This document shows, in pieces, positions 1 through 13,612 of a stretch of DNA of 64,000 bases; position 1 is the stretch's first letter; every line of letters begins with the position of its first letter. This stretch comes from Casuarius casuarius (taxonomy: Eukaryota > Chordata > Aves > Casuariiformes > Casuariidae). Below the pieces are notes generated by a model that was given only the letters and a program-made list of their open reading frames with translations, was not told where the DNA came from and did no database searches. The DNA is taken from contig PTFA01000042.1 of the NCBI GenBank assembly GCA_003342895.1, forward strand, positions 3,475,423 through 3,539,422, read 5' to 3'. The position numbers and the translations under genes were made by a program.

Positions 1-3000
1 TGGCTGGCATCTCCTCTCTGGAGTCCCGAATGTGGTGCCTGGAGCATACTCTGTCAAAACCGTACTTTCTCTTTAACAAATTTAATATGCACTGTGAAGC
101 TTCCTATGCCAGCATACATTAGAGTACAGGACAAACATGTGCATAAAATGTTCATTCAAATTATCTCATAATACAAGGAAGAGTGAAAAAGAAATTATAG
201 CAGAGTTTGATAAAACATAGCAAATGAGAGTCAAACTCTGACATAGTATTTAGTAATCTGAATCTAGCATAGGCTTTGTCTGTTTACTTACCATCACTGT
301 AAAAAACCTCTTCTGTTTCCAGGGAGTATCTGCTGGGTGGTAAATGCAGCCGCACACCAAGCCAAGTAATTAAGAGAACCTGGTTCTGGATCCAGTAAAT
401 GCCACCTCCATTTCTACACTTCTTGTCGTAACACTATCTAAAGATTTTTCCTTTTCTTTTCTTTTTATGAGGAACTGAATAAGGTGTGTGTTTAAAGTAT
501 GGGAAGACCTCTACTGGGGATTTTAATTAAAAAGCCCTGCCTCACTAGAAATTACCAATGTAATCCTATTGTCATGAATGCCCTGTATTACAGCTTCAGC
601 TGCTTGGAGAATATTGATCTCCTTCTTCACATGTGAAAGATTGCAGTTTCTGTCCAAGTTGTTCCCCGATCACTAGTAAAATACAATTCGTCAATACCTA
701 AAAACTAGCTGATCTGATGACCACTGAATACTGATGAAAAGCAGGTTATGAGGTGGAATCTTTATGTTCCAAAGATCTGGTATTCCCAAAACTGCTCACT
801 ATACTTTCTAGGTTCAGGCTGTGCTGAAGAGTCTGGAACATTAACAAACCTCCCTCGTGGAGGTAATGATCACCAGCAGACATTCACCCAGACCAAGTGC
901 TGTTATAGCCAACATGTAACGGGACTTGGCTATTGATCAGTCTGGACTTCATAAAAAGAAATTTTAATTTTACCTAAATTTACTTATTCTTCCCTTTTCC
1001 TTCCACTCTCCTCCAAAAAATGTAACTGTATTTTATCTAAAATCTTCATAGTGAATGATTTCTCTGTTCCCTTTACTACCTAGTTTCCATAGAAATGGTG
1101 TGTAGAATTTTCTGGTTGGTCTTGCAGAATAGCATCAATTATCATTAAGTAGACAATCTATTTCATCTGTTCTTTGCAGACATCCCCCAAAGTCATTTAT
1201 GTCTACCTCTTCTTGTCTAGGCCTATGTCTGCCTAAAACTCTTGGAAAATATTTGCATTGTGTTATTTCTGTAACCTATAGCTGAAAACAGATCAATTTT
1301 ATGAGTTCATTCTTTCCTTTTGGCTTTACCTTTTCTGAACTCTTACTGTTGTTAGTTAAAAAGAAGCAGGGGGAATGGTGCTGAATTCCATACTTGACAC
1401 TATTTAGTTATACTGTGCGTACAGTCAGAACTTTGAATCCATTCTCTAGCATAAATGATGTCCTCGTTTTTAGGAAAAACAAGTAGATGAAAAATAACAG
1501 TTTGGGTAGAGAAGACAGCATGCATATTCATTATGACATAGATCAGAATAATGCATAATTTGCACATTTCAAGTCAGATGACATAGAAAACAGAGAAGAA
1601 AGAATTTAAGAAAACTACTAATTTTTTAAAGCACTTAACCATTAAAACTTGCACATTTCAAACCATGTTGAGAACTGCAGGATTAAAAACAGACCAATGA
1701 AGAGTTCTAAGATAACAAAGTACAGAAAGAGCCAAATTCAACACAAATTATCAAAAAAGGTGTTTACCAGGTCAAGATCTGAATGACTAACTGAAATAAT
1801 AGGTCAATTTCTCCTAATTTAATTTTCTCCTGAATATTGCCAAGAGTATCTTACATATCAGTCAGAACTATCAAAATATTTTAACGTGGAGTTATCTTAA
1901 ACAAACAAACAACAAAAAAGTAAAAAGCGAGTTTTGCAATTTCAGATTTTAATTACTGGTACCAATTAAGTAATTTGTGGTAACAGTAAGTTATATCTTA
2001 TCCACCTCAAACGTGAATTTTAACCAAAAATTAAAAAATATACAAATAAACTACTGTTAACAGCAAATTACTAGATGTGTGTGTGAAAACCATGGGGAAT
2101 TGAAATAATTACGAGATAAGCAGAAGTAGCCTTTTTTTTTCCCCCAGAAAGATTAACATGAATTTGCAATATACTGTCAATCCTTATCAATAACAGAGAT
2201 TAAGAAATAGAATCAGTTTGCCTAGAAGATTTTAACATGCTTTGTAGCTAAAGTTACAACTGCTGAAATAAATTACCAGTTCAAATTAAGACCATCTTAT
2301 ACCATTTTCGGGGTATGAAGGCCATGTTCTGCTGTTAAGCAAAACAATTCCTTATCTCCCTACTAATCAAAAGGGCTTCCTCAAGAATGTAGCATGCAAT
2401 GAAATATCTACAACAATATATTCTGCAATCAGTTTCCAGCACTGTGGCTACATCACAAGGCTTTGTGGAAATCTAAGTTAATCAAACCAAATTCAATTCC
2501 TAGGGACAAGATCAGCATCGTCAAGTTAGATACGCTGCCAGGTGACATTCTGTGTCTGAAGCTAGTTTTCTAGGCTGTACGTTTCTGAACATTTTAACTG
2601 GCTGCATCAAGAATCTTAAATTTTTGTTACATCTTTAAAACGAGAAGCCTCTTGGGAAAAGGACTTTGTTCTACTTTAGGCCTTAGAGCCTGCTGGTACT
2701 GTGATGTCTGAGGGCATCTTCCTCAAATTTTTTCTTTATCAGTATGTTGTCAGTATTCTGATGGATAAGAAACGCTGCAGAAGAAATCAGTACTTGGCCG
2801 CAAAGAAAACCACATAAATGCAACAACTCAATGGTAGGAAAGTACTGATGTTAAGATAAAAAGAAAAAGAAAGCCAAATAAACTAGAGTCACAGCGTCCT
2901 ACTGGCTTTCCAACACCTTTCAATTAAAAAGTCTGTGGTGCCTGGCTAATACCACAAGAAATATCCAAGTCACTCAACTGTTTTTTTCAAATCCCTTGGC

Positions 3001-6000
3001 AAAAGATGATTATTCCACTTCTATCTCTCTCTTTTTTTTTTTTTTTTTGAAAAGGAGAAATTGTAATGGAAAATTTGAAACATTCCACTGGCATTGATCC
3101 TTACTACCCTGATACGGTCTACTAACTTAAAATTACTCCCTATCACATGCATTCTATATGACATAACTACCACACAAGATTTTAAGTATGCATTAAAGCA
3201 GGTGGCCACCAGTATTTTCTTTTATATCTCACAGCTGGTACTGTACTCCATATAAGGCACATGCTTTACCTTTTGTAAATAAACTAAGAATCGAGTCAGA
3301 ACGGCTTTATTCAATTTCTAGTCTTGAAACTTTAAAGCTGTAAAATAATATTATTTCTTTTTCATGTATCTATGAATGATAATTTAGACTATTTTCTTAT
3401 TGCGAGGAAGCCTAACAGATGGCTTATTGAGATCATACAAGCATTCTTCTGTTTTACTTCATGAACGCATGCTCTTCACAAAACTGCTTCAGAAGCCAGT
3501 AGCACAAACAGAGCTTATTGGAGGAAAAAGGTTAAGAAAACTAAGAAAACAGAAAGCAGAAAAAGTCTTCCTCTTACGGCTGGGATAAGGATCTGTATTC
3601 AACCATCAAACAAAATGTTTTTGGTACTAGACCAGTACTTCATCAGATAGTTGTATCTGACACCAGAACAAAATAGTTCTAAAACATATTGTAAGCCTGT
3701 TTGATATCACTTACACCTGCATTTACACCAGTATATTAAATAACTATTTTGTTCTAAAGGCAGCAAGCCCTGGTTTACTCCACTGAAGAGTGAAATATTA
3801 TTTTTAGCCACTAAAACATTATCTGCATGTTATTTTTCAAGTGCTCAAGATAAATTACAGTTTCAGTACAGCAACCACATTGCACAATACACATGCTTAA
3901 AAGAAATCTGGTTCTGTAGCAACTAGTTCACATGACCAAATTGGCTTCTCCTTTAGAGCTATGAGAAAACCAACTCTTAAATTTAAACAAAGGAATTGAT
4001 TACACGGGTGAAATATTTTAGCTTACGGATGATATAGCAGTATAACAATATCTTGTTCTTTTTAACTGAGCCCACAGGCCACCTAAGTTTACCTAGAAGT
4101 TTTTTGGGCTTTAGAAATGGGTGAATGAAAGCCTATTTTGAAATTTTAACCTCCTATTCTAGGACTTGAATAAAAATGGTAATTTGAATGGATGGAAAGC
4201 ATTAGAGTCAGGCGGAATGAATTCTGAAGCTTGTCCGCTGTCATGTAACATCCAATTTAATGAACTATCTACCCAAAAAGTGCAATGTAATATGTTGTAA
4301 GCCACATTTCTTAAAGCGTGAAATGTAAGCAGACTTGAGATTCTGATTAGGTATTCAACCATTTTTATGATGGAAGAAAAGTTTTAAAGAGCAACTAGAA
4401 ATAAACAAGCAAAGCAGTACATCATAATTTGCAGACTCAACTATATGACAAAATTATTTTTAGCCAGAACAACCCCTAAAAAAGGGATCACCCCTTTTCT
4501 CATACTTCTCAATTTTCAAACAAAAACAATGAGAAATCAAAGTAGCACATGGTGAAGTGGAGTTATTACCAGCCTCTACGACTTCAGAAGAAATCAAAAC
4601 CAAACACTACATAAAGTATCCTTCCATAGATAACTTGCCATTTGAACAAGGGATCATGAGGCTTCTGATCAGTAACTGATTTAAACCTTCTTACAACACG
4701 TGGATTTTTCTCCAATTAATACTGTAATCTTCTTACATGCCAAACACTTTTTTTACCCTATACTTAACATATTTACTAAAGACACTGAGTAAATACAGAT
4801 AAGATGCATTTTCCTTGAATGATGTACTTTTATTTCCTCTTTCCTATATATCACCTTCCATCTCCATACGTTTTTTTACTCTTCTTAGTTTCTCTTTAGT
4901 ATTGTCCTCCTTCTTATTCATCTGTGAATGGACAGAGTGATGATCTTTTCCAAAGAGTTCTTTTTAACATACTTGTGCTTTTTTATTTAAGATAATATCA
5001 TCAGCAAAAATAGAATCAGTTCAAGTCTACAAAAAACCTTTGGAAGTCCATCCACATTTAACAGTTAAGCAACAAGAACAATCCCAATAAATTCTTTTGA
5101 AAGAAACATGAGGTACTGGGTTTTATAGCAATCCTGGGGATCACAAAACTGCAGTGGGGGAACCTCACTTTTTACACACCATTCTACAGACCATGACATT
5201 TTAGGCTAAATGATATGAGGTGTGATAAATGCAAGCCTTCGTTTGAATACAAACAGATTCTTAAAATATTTTAACTAGGAGTATAAGTGAAAATAAACTA
5301 GGCCAGTGGGATTTAGGTAAAGAATTCAGATTCAGTGGGATTTTCTTATTTTTACTGCTTAAGGTAGAAATTACACAAGCTTTGAAAGGTTTAGGCCCTG
5401 GAAACAATCAGTGAATTATTCTGAAACAAGCTAAATCCCAATCTCTTGACTGGTAGCATAAGAACAAACAAAAATCAGCAACAAACAGCAACATGGAACA
5501 GGTGCTGTTCCTTAATTCCTACCTGTGTTATACCACTGTTGCAATTCTAATGACTTTTTATTTTTTATTTTATTTTATTTTTTTAAGTGCAAAGAGATGG
5601 AAATGTGCAAAATGGAAACTGAAAGCCGTGACCTAACCTTAAGTTTCTGAGCTAAAAGTCTGATTATCCCACACTCTCTGTAGAGTCAGAGTGAGAAAAA
5701 GGCATCTCCAAAGAATAAGTCAGAGCTTGTGTGCCTGCACTTAATTTTTGTTCAGATCTTTATTGCCTTTTCAAATAATAAATGACAAAAGGTATTCCTC
5801 TCATCAGCTTCCTAAAACAATCGGACAAAAATTACTTCGTAGGCATAATTCTACTTCCAGGGCTGAAGTCGGTCCTATGCATCCCTTAAAGTTTAAGTGT
5901 AACAGCCAGAAGAGTTGCCAAAGCAAAGCCTACGGGACTCCTCTTCTTCCCTGAACAGTCCCAGATTCCAATTTTTCTCAAAAAGCAGGAAGTCTCTGTG

Positions 6001-7328
6001 GAAGTCCCACATGCTGAGTATCTCCAGCATGGCCTCTTGCTAGGCCAACAGTGTAGGGAACAAGCACAGAGTCCAGTCAAAGAGATTCTTTACTAGCTCC
6101 AGAAGTAGAGCTGCCTCAGCTACACACAATGCAGGCACCTCATCAATAAAATACACCATCATGCCACTTAGACATCCTCTTGCCAGGACATCTGAATACC
6201 TGCTGTATTATAACAGTTTATTTTAAAACATCATGTTCCATTTGTTCTTTTACTGCGCTAATGATTATAATGATCACAACAAAAAGGCACGGGGCAAAAC
6301 CACAGATGCTCAACTTTTCTGAGCCCTGAGCTACTTCATGAGGTTAATGTTGTTTCATCCAACCACATTACCACCATACCTAGTTTTGCTGCGCTTGAGC
6401 TCCCTTTTCAAGTCAATGGATCATGTCCTCTGCTGACAAAACTTCATCAGAGGCTCTATTCTGATCTGAACTCGGACCTGTGGCATAAAGGTGGCAGGTT
6501 TCCCACTGCACAGAAAGCTAGTTGATGGTCATGACGACAGCCCTACCGGACACGTGTTCACAACCACGCTACAGAACTGACATTGTTACGCTTAACAGTA
6601 CGCTGCAAAATGATGACTGGAAAGTCTCACTGCTTTCCCTCCTCACAGAGAAAGTCTTTACTCTTAACCTTTTCATTTTATGCCTTCCTATCAAACCCCT
6701 CAACTTTCTAACCTAATACTCCTTCTCAATGATGTGCCAACATTCACATATAAGTGCTTCTGGGTGGTTTAAGCTTAAGCAACATTTCTTTTTACTAAGT
6801 AAGAGAAAAAGACAAAATTCAAAGTCGGAGCTGACAGTCACAAAGTCAGCAAATGAGCAACACAATGATTTTTTCAAGATAAACCTGTTTTTTCAAAAAA
6901 GTATGATGATTTTTAACCATGCATCTTAATATGAAAAGTCTGTTTTAAAATGCGTGTATGAAAAAGCACTGTGTAAAACAGAGCAGTAAAATCTGTTATT
7001 GAAACCCTTCCATTTCCACTCTCTAGCTTTTGTTTTTAACTGTGCAGTCTTATAGGGTTACCTCTCATATTTAACAAAGGATGAGTTTTTCAAGGATACA
7101 TGTGTATTCATACAACAATATGAATTGTTCAGGAACTTCCAGCAGCAGGGTAATATAATATACTATAAGAGTTCAGTGTGGGTTAATTGCTCTGCAAAAC
7201 GGGTATCTTTTTTTTTTTATGACCCAATCCCCTTTGGGAACATCAAGCTTCCCCCTACACTGACAGAAACCATGCAAGTAGGGGGCCCACTTTATTAACA
7301 GGAAGAAAATCTACTAATTTTACATAAC

Positions 7329-7360
7329 AAAAAAAAGAAAAAAAGAAAAAAAAAAAAAAA
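7329..7360. repeat. A-rich low-complexity tract
   Basis: About 32 bases of nearly pure A with a few G interruptions. It could be the tail of an old retroposed sequence on the plus strand, but I recognise no element body upstream of it. Simple low-complexity sequence is the safer reading. Confidence 0.6.
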
Positions 7361-10300
7361 GAGGAACACATTTTGCTTTCAATTCCATGAAAAATCAGAT
7401 ACACAAGGTGCGTGACAGAAAAATAGGGACCTAATTGTTAAGCGCCCTCAAGAACTGCTCACAACAGGTGGAAAGAAAGGCAAGGAAAATTGACGTAAGG
7501 GAGATGACAAATCCTAATACAGAAATCTTTCAGCAAGCATGTAATGAAAAATGGTATTGCAGAGAAGAGTCTGGGAATGGCACGGAACCAAATCAGTGCC
7601 AAAAACTTCCGAATTCCTCACTTTCTACAGGCAAAGAAGGGAACAGACTCTTGGCTGTATTACAAAAATTCTTGCATGATCTTTTGTTATCAGGATGAAG
7701 GACAGCTTTCTCTAATATCGGATGATGCAAAACAGCACCAATAAGTGAGCGGAAGAATAAAGTATGAAAGACTATACATTTAAAACTAAATTAGCAAAAG
7801 TTACTGTTAAATTAATTTGATTTAAGGGAAACAACCATAGTCTGTTATTTTAGCTAATCTTTATCACCATAGGAAGGCACAAAATATCTATTGAATACAG
7901 AAAATCCTTGAGGAACATGAACATGGAAGCAGCTATTCCCTCAGCACTAACTTTTTTTTCCCCCAAGAAAAAGCCCTGTTGCAACTTCAAACCTATAAAT
8001 AACAAAAATGGAAGTTTACATGTTAGTAACCCAAAACAGCAATGATCTAAAGAGCGAAGAAGAAGAAACTATATCAAGGGTAAGTTAAATGGGAGTGATG
8101 TAGGTTAAAAGCTTAAAAGTCTCTGAAGAGCAAGTCTACTGCCACTAGTATCTAATTTTAGTTTTTAGGTTAGACATTCATTAAGCAGAGTATTTCTATC
8201 CCACGGAATAGCTTAAACAAACAAACAAAAATAAGAAACCTAGCTTTATTGCTTTAAAAGCAATAGGCACTATCATGAGCACTTTCTACACAAGGAAGGA
8301 CAGGTTATCCAAAATGATAAAATAGCTTTTGGTTACATATCTGTAGAAAAGATACTTATGCATACATTTAAATGTAGCTGACAAATTAATCAGCACACGT
8401 TTTTTAAATATCCAACAGCAGTGTGTATTTCCTGAGAGAAAGGCATCCTTCCTGCCTGCCAGTATTTTCCTGCTCTCTCACATATATTTGGGGAGGGGAG
8501 AATTATTTTTACAAAAGTTATAAACGCCTTTGTCTTGAAACCATACAGCAGCAGAACGTGGCATCGTTTCCAATCACACAACCACTGCAAAAAGACACCT
8601 TTAAGGACATGCATGAAACACCACAGAAATACTTCAGCACTGACTAGAATTCTGAAACAGATGTCACAGGTTGACTATGTCTATGTTAAAATAACTTTAA
8701 AGATTTATAATTAAAGGAAATTTGTTGTAGTTAAATTTAAAAGCCAATCTGGAGTAAGATAGATTGTTTTGTCCTTAGGCAGGAGTATGTGTTTTCTGAA
8801 CTGTTCACCTTGGTGACAAGACATTTATTTATACAAGACAATTAATGTACTCAGATACTCTCAGCATGTTAAAAGACAAAGACTATTCCTTGAAGCCTTT
8901 GTAATCAACAGTCCGTACATCTTCAAACGAGGAAAATGCAAGCTCACTAACACTGCTTGCAGGCAGTTCTGACTATACAGGAAAGCTGCTTCCTCCACCC
9001 AGTTGAGCCTAGATTATGACATAACTAACTAAAATTACCTTAAGAGTTGTAAACAGTTTTCAGATCGTTCCATCAAGCTATGCAGTTATAAGACAACCAA
9101 TTTTTGCTTGCAGTCACAGTCATAACGAAATGAGGCAAGTATCTGAGAGGTTGTGCTCTAAGCACGCACACCTGACGACAGAACGCAATACAAGCGCTGT
9201 AACTATATGACATGTTTTGCCACGTTTACCTTCAAGTTATTTCCCCCCTCCCCCTTACCTGATTTGAATTTGTTTAAAAAAGTATACAGCTTAGACAGAG
9301 GAAAAGGGAGTCCTAACATTCACTTTTCAAAAGTAGTATAATTTAAAGAATTTCAAACAATATGGATGAGGAAAAGCACATAAAAAAACTAGAAGGGCAC
9401 CAACAATGCAAAGGGTGCATTTCTTTTTCAAAGCCTTTAACAGTTTGGAAATTGCTTATTCTAAACTGCCATTTTATTTAAACATCCTATTCAGCAGTTA
9501 TGAAAACAATTTTCTCCCACATTTCACTTCCACTACCACCCACCATTCTTGTGCCAAACTCATCCTAACAATGGCACCATACCATGTACCTTTGTGCTTC
9601 TTCCTAAATACTGGGAAAAAGCTATGCACAATGGCATTTCATATTCAATATAATCACATGCTGCCTTAATCATGTATAAATCAAATCCTCTGCCAAATAA
9701 AACATTAAAACAGAATATTGGTGCCAGTAAAGAATTAAACTGAGATGTATAACTGATTAATATACTTTTAAATTAAATGCTTTTGAAACCATAGCAGTCA
9801 ATTAAATGAGTGCTAGAAATATTTCTTCATCATTCTCAAGACCAGCAAGCCTAGTAAGTATGGCTCTACAATGCTGTACTGTACCACTGCACTTGCTGCA
9901 TCCTTAAAAGTAATGGTTTCATCTTAAATAATACAACACCAGGGGAGGGGAGACAGCACAAGTGGAAGAGCTATGGGAAAGGCTAACCTGCTCAGGCGAC
10001 ATTAGGGTAAATACCTTTGATGAATCGGACAGACAAGGTTTCTGAAATAGGACTTGCAGAAAAAATTTCCTTTTAAGGAAAAAAAAAAAGAGGAGGTTTC
10101 TAATCCTTGATAAGGATTTTGAATTTTAATTTAAGAAATAAAAATTGAACTGCTTTTAAAAAGAGTCTCAAATGATTCAAGTAGAGCTTTTCATGTGAAA
10201 ACACAAAAACAATAATCATTATTTAAAATCATGTGATATTTGAACAAATCTTTGTTTTACCATTAGACTAATGCCCTTTAATTTTAGATACTTACGGGTG

Positions 10301-10698
10301 AATTCACACTTTGCTTGTTACCTTAGGACACGTAAACGTATGCCAGTGATAATATGGTGTGTACGTTAATATGCAAAACGCCCGTGCAAGCCATGTGGAG
10401 AGCTAATGAACAATCAAGGGATTCCAAGTTAAACTACGGCATTTTCCCTTCGAATCTTTAGGACAACACTGTCAAGTTCAATCTACTCACTTAGGCTCCA
10501 GAATCAATTTTTCAAACTTTATGACAGGTCTAATAGTTTCCACCTGTTTCTCTTGCTTGACTTTTGACTGGCACGTTACCAGCCCGGGTGGAAATGTAGA
10601 CAAAGACCCCTATTAGGCTCCGGCTGTTTCTCTACTGTGAGGTCACTCAGCCATTAAATTAGTTCCAGCCCACTTTCTCCTCCTCTGCCTTAATTTTT

Positions 10699-10726
10699 GG
10701 GGGGTAGGAAGGGTTGGGGAAGGGGG
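10699..10726 (+). other. G-quadruplex-type G-rich tract
   Basis: Four G runs of 6, 3, 4 and 5 bases occur at 10699-10704, 10711-10713, 10716-10719 and 10722-10726, with loops of 6, 2 and 2 bases. This fits the standard G3+N1-7 quadruplex pattern on the plus strand, which is the template strand of HLCS. Folding is an inference; only the pattern is seen. Confidence 0.7.
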
Positions 10727-13340
10727 AAGGAAGAGACACAAAGGTCTGACGGGCGGTTTGTGGGAAAGGCACAGGGAAGTCTAAAATCAGGCAAGTTAAC
10801 AGCTAGAGCAATTTGCAACTTACTAACAATTGCAGTCACGCAGAGATTGCATTCTGGAGGTGTCTCCATCGTATTTTCGGTCTTCACTACCTTTGGTAGA
10901 GCTAAGAGATTCTGTCATGTAACACTTGCTTATTGCAATATATGCTTGCACATATATGATACATCAATTTTTTTCTTGAAATTACAAATCATCAATAGGT
11001 ACTTCCTTTTGTGTGAGGAAGGAAACCCCTTTTTTCTTTGCGATTTGTTTGCCTGTGTTTCGTTTAGAACTGGCGAGTAGAAGAAAATGATATACTACAT
11101 ATCCCAAAGAATTCATAACGGTTCACCTGGAACCCTAGCTAAACTATTACAAGTACATTAAATACGGGACAATTTTTTTATTCAATAAAAATAACCTAAT
11201 ATGTATTTGCATCAATTTCTAATGATTCATGAATTGTTATCCTCCACAAAGCCTCCAGGCACTTTGCTGAGTTGCAATCACATGCATATACGGAAAAAAT
11301 TATTTTATTACTCATGACGATGATATATTTACAATAACATCAACCATAATATTTATGACAAATATCTTGATTAATTAAAACAAAAGGCTTTCAGTAAGCT
11401 AAATTTAACTGCTCAAATTACAATCTGACTAGGACCATCTTCTCAGTAAAAAGTTGCTTAAAGACAGGACTTCTATTTTACATCGTATCTAAAAGCTGAC
11501 TACTCAGGTTGCATCATAATGGGGAAAATCTTGAAGATCCAGATCTGTAAACACTTCATGACATTTGGACTACTTATGTAAGAAAGCAACTTGTGTGCTG
11601 AATGCGCTGCTGGAACATCACCTTAGAGAGAAAAGGGCTCCATATTCATTGAAAAATCAAGACCATTCTTTTTGCTCCCTCGTCTTTCTTGAGAATAAAA
11701 TCATATATAAATTGGCAGACCTGATTCTATTCTGCTTGTGATATCTAAATGAAACCACAAAACTCTGAATAAACAATGTGCTCCATCTTACTGAGATGTG
11801 TTGATGCTGCTACTGAGAATACCAGCAAAACCGTAAGAGTCTTGGCACATTAAACTGAAATACCACTTCTTCAGTTTCTACACAATAAGTCTGATTTCAA
11901 CCCAGTGGGTTGAACACACTGTGAATACTAAAAATTAAGGAACAAATACTACAAATGATACAAATAAAATAACCCTTTTCTCTGTGGGCTCTTATTGAAC
12001 TAGCATGTCTGCCTATGTCCAAAGATCCCTGTAAAGTCAGCTGCAGGACTAGGGCATAAATCTGAGTGGAGGAGAGTGACAGAAATCAGATAGCAACATT
12101 TTTTGTGTGCACACAAATATTCACAGACACATACATACACTCAAACACAGAGTTAGTCTTTTTTTTTTTTTTTAAATGGTATTTGATTCCATCTCTAAAT
12201 TACAATATTTTACCACAAATTATCATTTGCTAATTTCTATCTACAAAAACTTAATTTCAGATAACATTTAGTAAATGGAGGAATGTCAACTGTGAGACTA
12301 CAAATTCATTTACTGTAACACTGTTCTAATGCACTCGTACACATATTTTGTGTATATCACCTCCACTACTTGCAAGAAGACATACTCTATATCAGCCTTG
12401 CAATTTATGCTCTCTAGCTGAAAAATAAAGCTCTTATAGCTAGTTAACTAATCAATTGTAACATCTAAGGCAATTTAACTGATGATCTTGATGCAAAAAA
12501 AAAGAAAATCCAGAAAAGAATAACTGAGGTTATTTTCAACAGTGTAATTCATCAGAAGACTATGATTTTTGCAGACAAATTAACTGATACTCAAAAAGTG
12601 GCTGTCAGGAATTACAGCAGCAAGTAGAAACACATATAGAAAAACCTGTCCTGAAGAACAACCACTTCCCAAAGACAGGTCTTTCCATCAAACTATTTCA
12701 TGTTTTGAAACATAACAGTATAGTCTTTGTAGATAAATTCCATCCTAAGATTTAGTAATTGTGATTGTCATACAACTTAATTTTATTCCAAATTTTGATG
12801 AACTACTTTCTCAAAGGTATCTCACAACTCATTAACAATGGCCATCTATGTGATGATGAAAGAACATCTCATATAACACAAATCAATGTTTAAAAAAAAA
12901 AAACAAAAACATTTTTGTGAAATACTCAGTAAAGGGATATTAAGTAGTATGAGAGAAAACCACAATAAAATTAAGGCTGCAACCTATTTGGTATCACTTT
13001 TGTCAAATAACCAGCTTTAGAAAATTTATTAATCTTCTAAATATGCATGTTTAATATCTTAGACATGCTTATGGTAATGTTCACATTTTATAATGATTAA
13101 ATTCACGCACATGTATGGCTTAGTATTTACACACTATCAATTACCATCCTGTGAACACTTCCCAACAGATCTCTCTCTTATGTCCTATCTGAAAGAGGAT
13201 CTGCTTTTTGAGTTTGGATGGCCTGTAGGCAACAAATAAGCCAAAGAGAAAGAAAGTTTCCTTTTGAGCATTATGTGTTACTGTAATTCTGAAATCCAGA
13301 TCAGAAAGCTTATTCGAGATGGTTTACATCAGTATCTTAC

Positions 13341-13612
13341 CCATCTAGAAGATTCATTGTTGTTGTGGTAACTTCAGCAAACAGAAGGATCTTTCCAAGC
13401 TTCTTTGTCTGCAGGTTCTGTTGATATGTCTCCAGGCTGAAATGTTCTGATGAGAAGCTTCCCATCTGAGTGATGACTGACATGAGAGATGAAGTTATCT
13501 CCATTTTTGATTCACAAGATGAAACAAATTTAAGAGACACTTTGCTGGATTCTATTAATCCTTCAGCATCTACATTTTGCTCAAGCCATTTCAGAAAAGC
13601 AAGATGGATTTC
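13341..13612 (-). CDS. HLCS: HLCS coding exon: start of the biotin-protein ligase catalytic domain
   Basis: This 272-nt exon encodes 90 residues plus two bases of a glycine codon. It begins EIHLAFLKWLEQ after a pyrimidine-rich CCTCCAG acceptor and ends FAEVTTTTMNLLDG at a GTAAGATA donor. Holocarboxylase synthetase attaches biotin through biotinyl-AMP to acetyl-CoA, pyruvate, propionyl-CoA and methylcrotonyl-CoA carboxylases in cytosol and mitochondria. The segment FSSEHFSLETYQQNLQTK followed by LGKILLFAEVTTTT is the entry to the BPL/LplA-type catalytic fold; the TTTT stretch matches the substrate-binding T-x-T motif of the family. Counting from the usual HLCS methionine in exon 52974-53136 these are about residues 399-488. 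The catalytic GRGGN loop falls in the next exon, which is outside the window. The frame is open throughout, with no sign of decay. Confidence 0.97.

Larger units (their letters stand above)
1..13340 (-). other. HLCS: HLCS intron after the last exon in the window (incomplete)
   Basis: The exon at 13341-13612 ends at a GTAAG donor after the first two bases of a codon, so a phase-2 intron follows. I looked on the minus strand for the conserved catalytic exons of HLCS (GKGRGGN, VKWPND, GCGFNV regions) and saw none, so this stretch is read as intron with the remaining exons beyond position 1. It holds AT-rich unique sequence, A-rich runs (for example 7329-7360 and around 10080), T-rich runs (around 3035, 5560-5583 and 12160) and the G-rich tract listed separately. 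Open frames here, including 127 codons at 10697-11080 on the plus strand, have no recognisable domain and look like chance. Confidence 0.7.

Noticed and set aside
5886..6080. Minus-strand frame containing SPVGFALATLLAV, which resembles the HLCS catalytic SPVGCALSTLL segment.
   Set aside because: The match covers only about 12 residues. The invariant GKGRGGN that should precede it is absent, and the downstream residues run straight into a stop. HLCS is so conserved here that a true exon would match far better, so chance similarity is preferred.
10697..11080. 127-codon plus-strand open frame, one of the longest in the window.
   Set aside because: It starts in a G-rich low-complexity tract, shows no domain, no splice context and unbiased composition. 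It is likely a chance frame.
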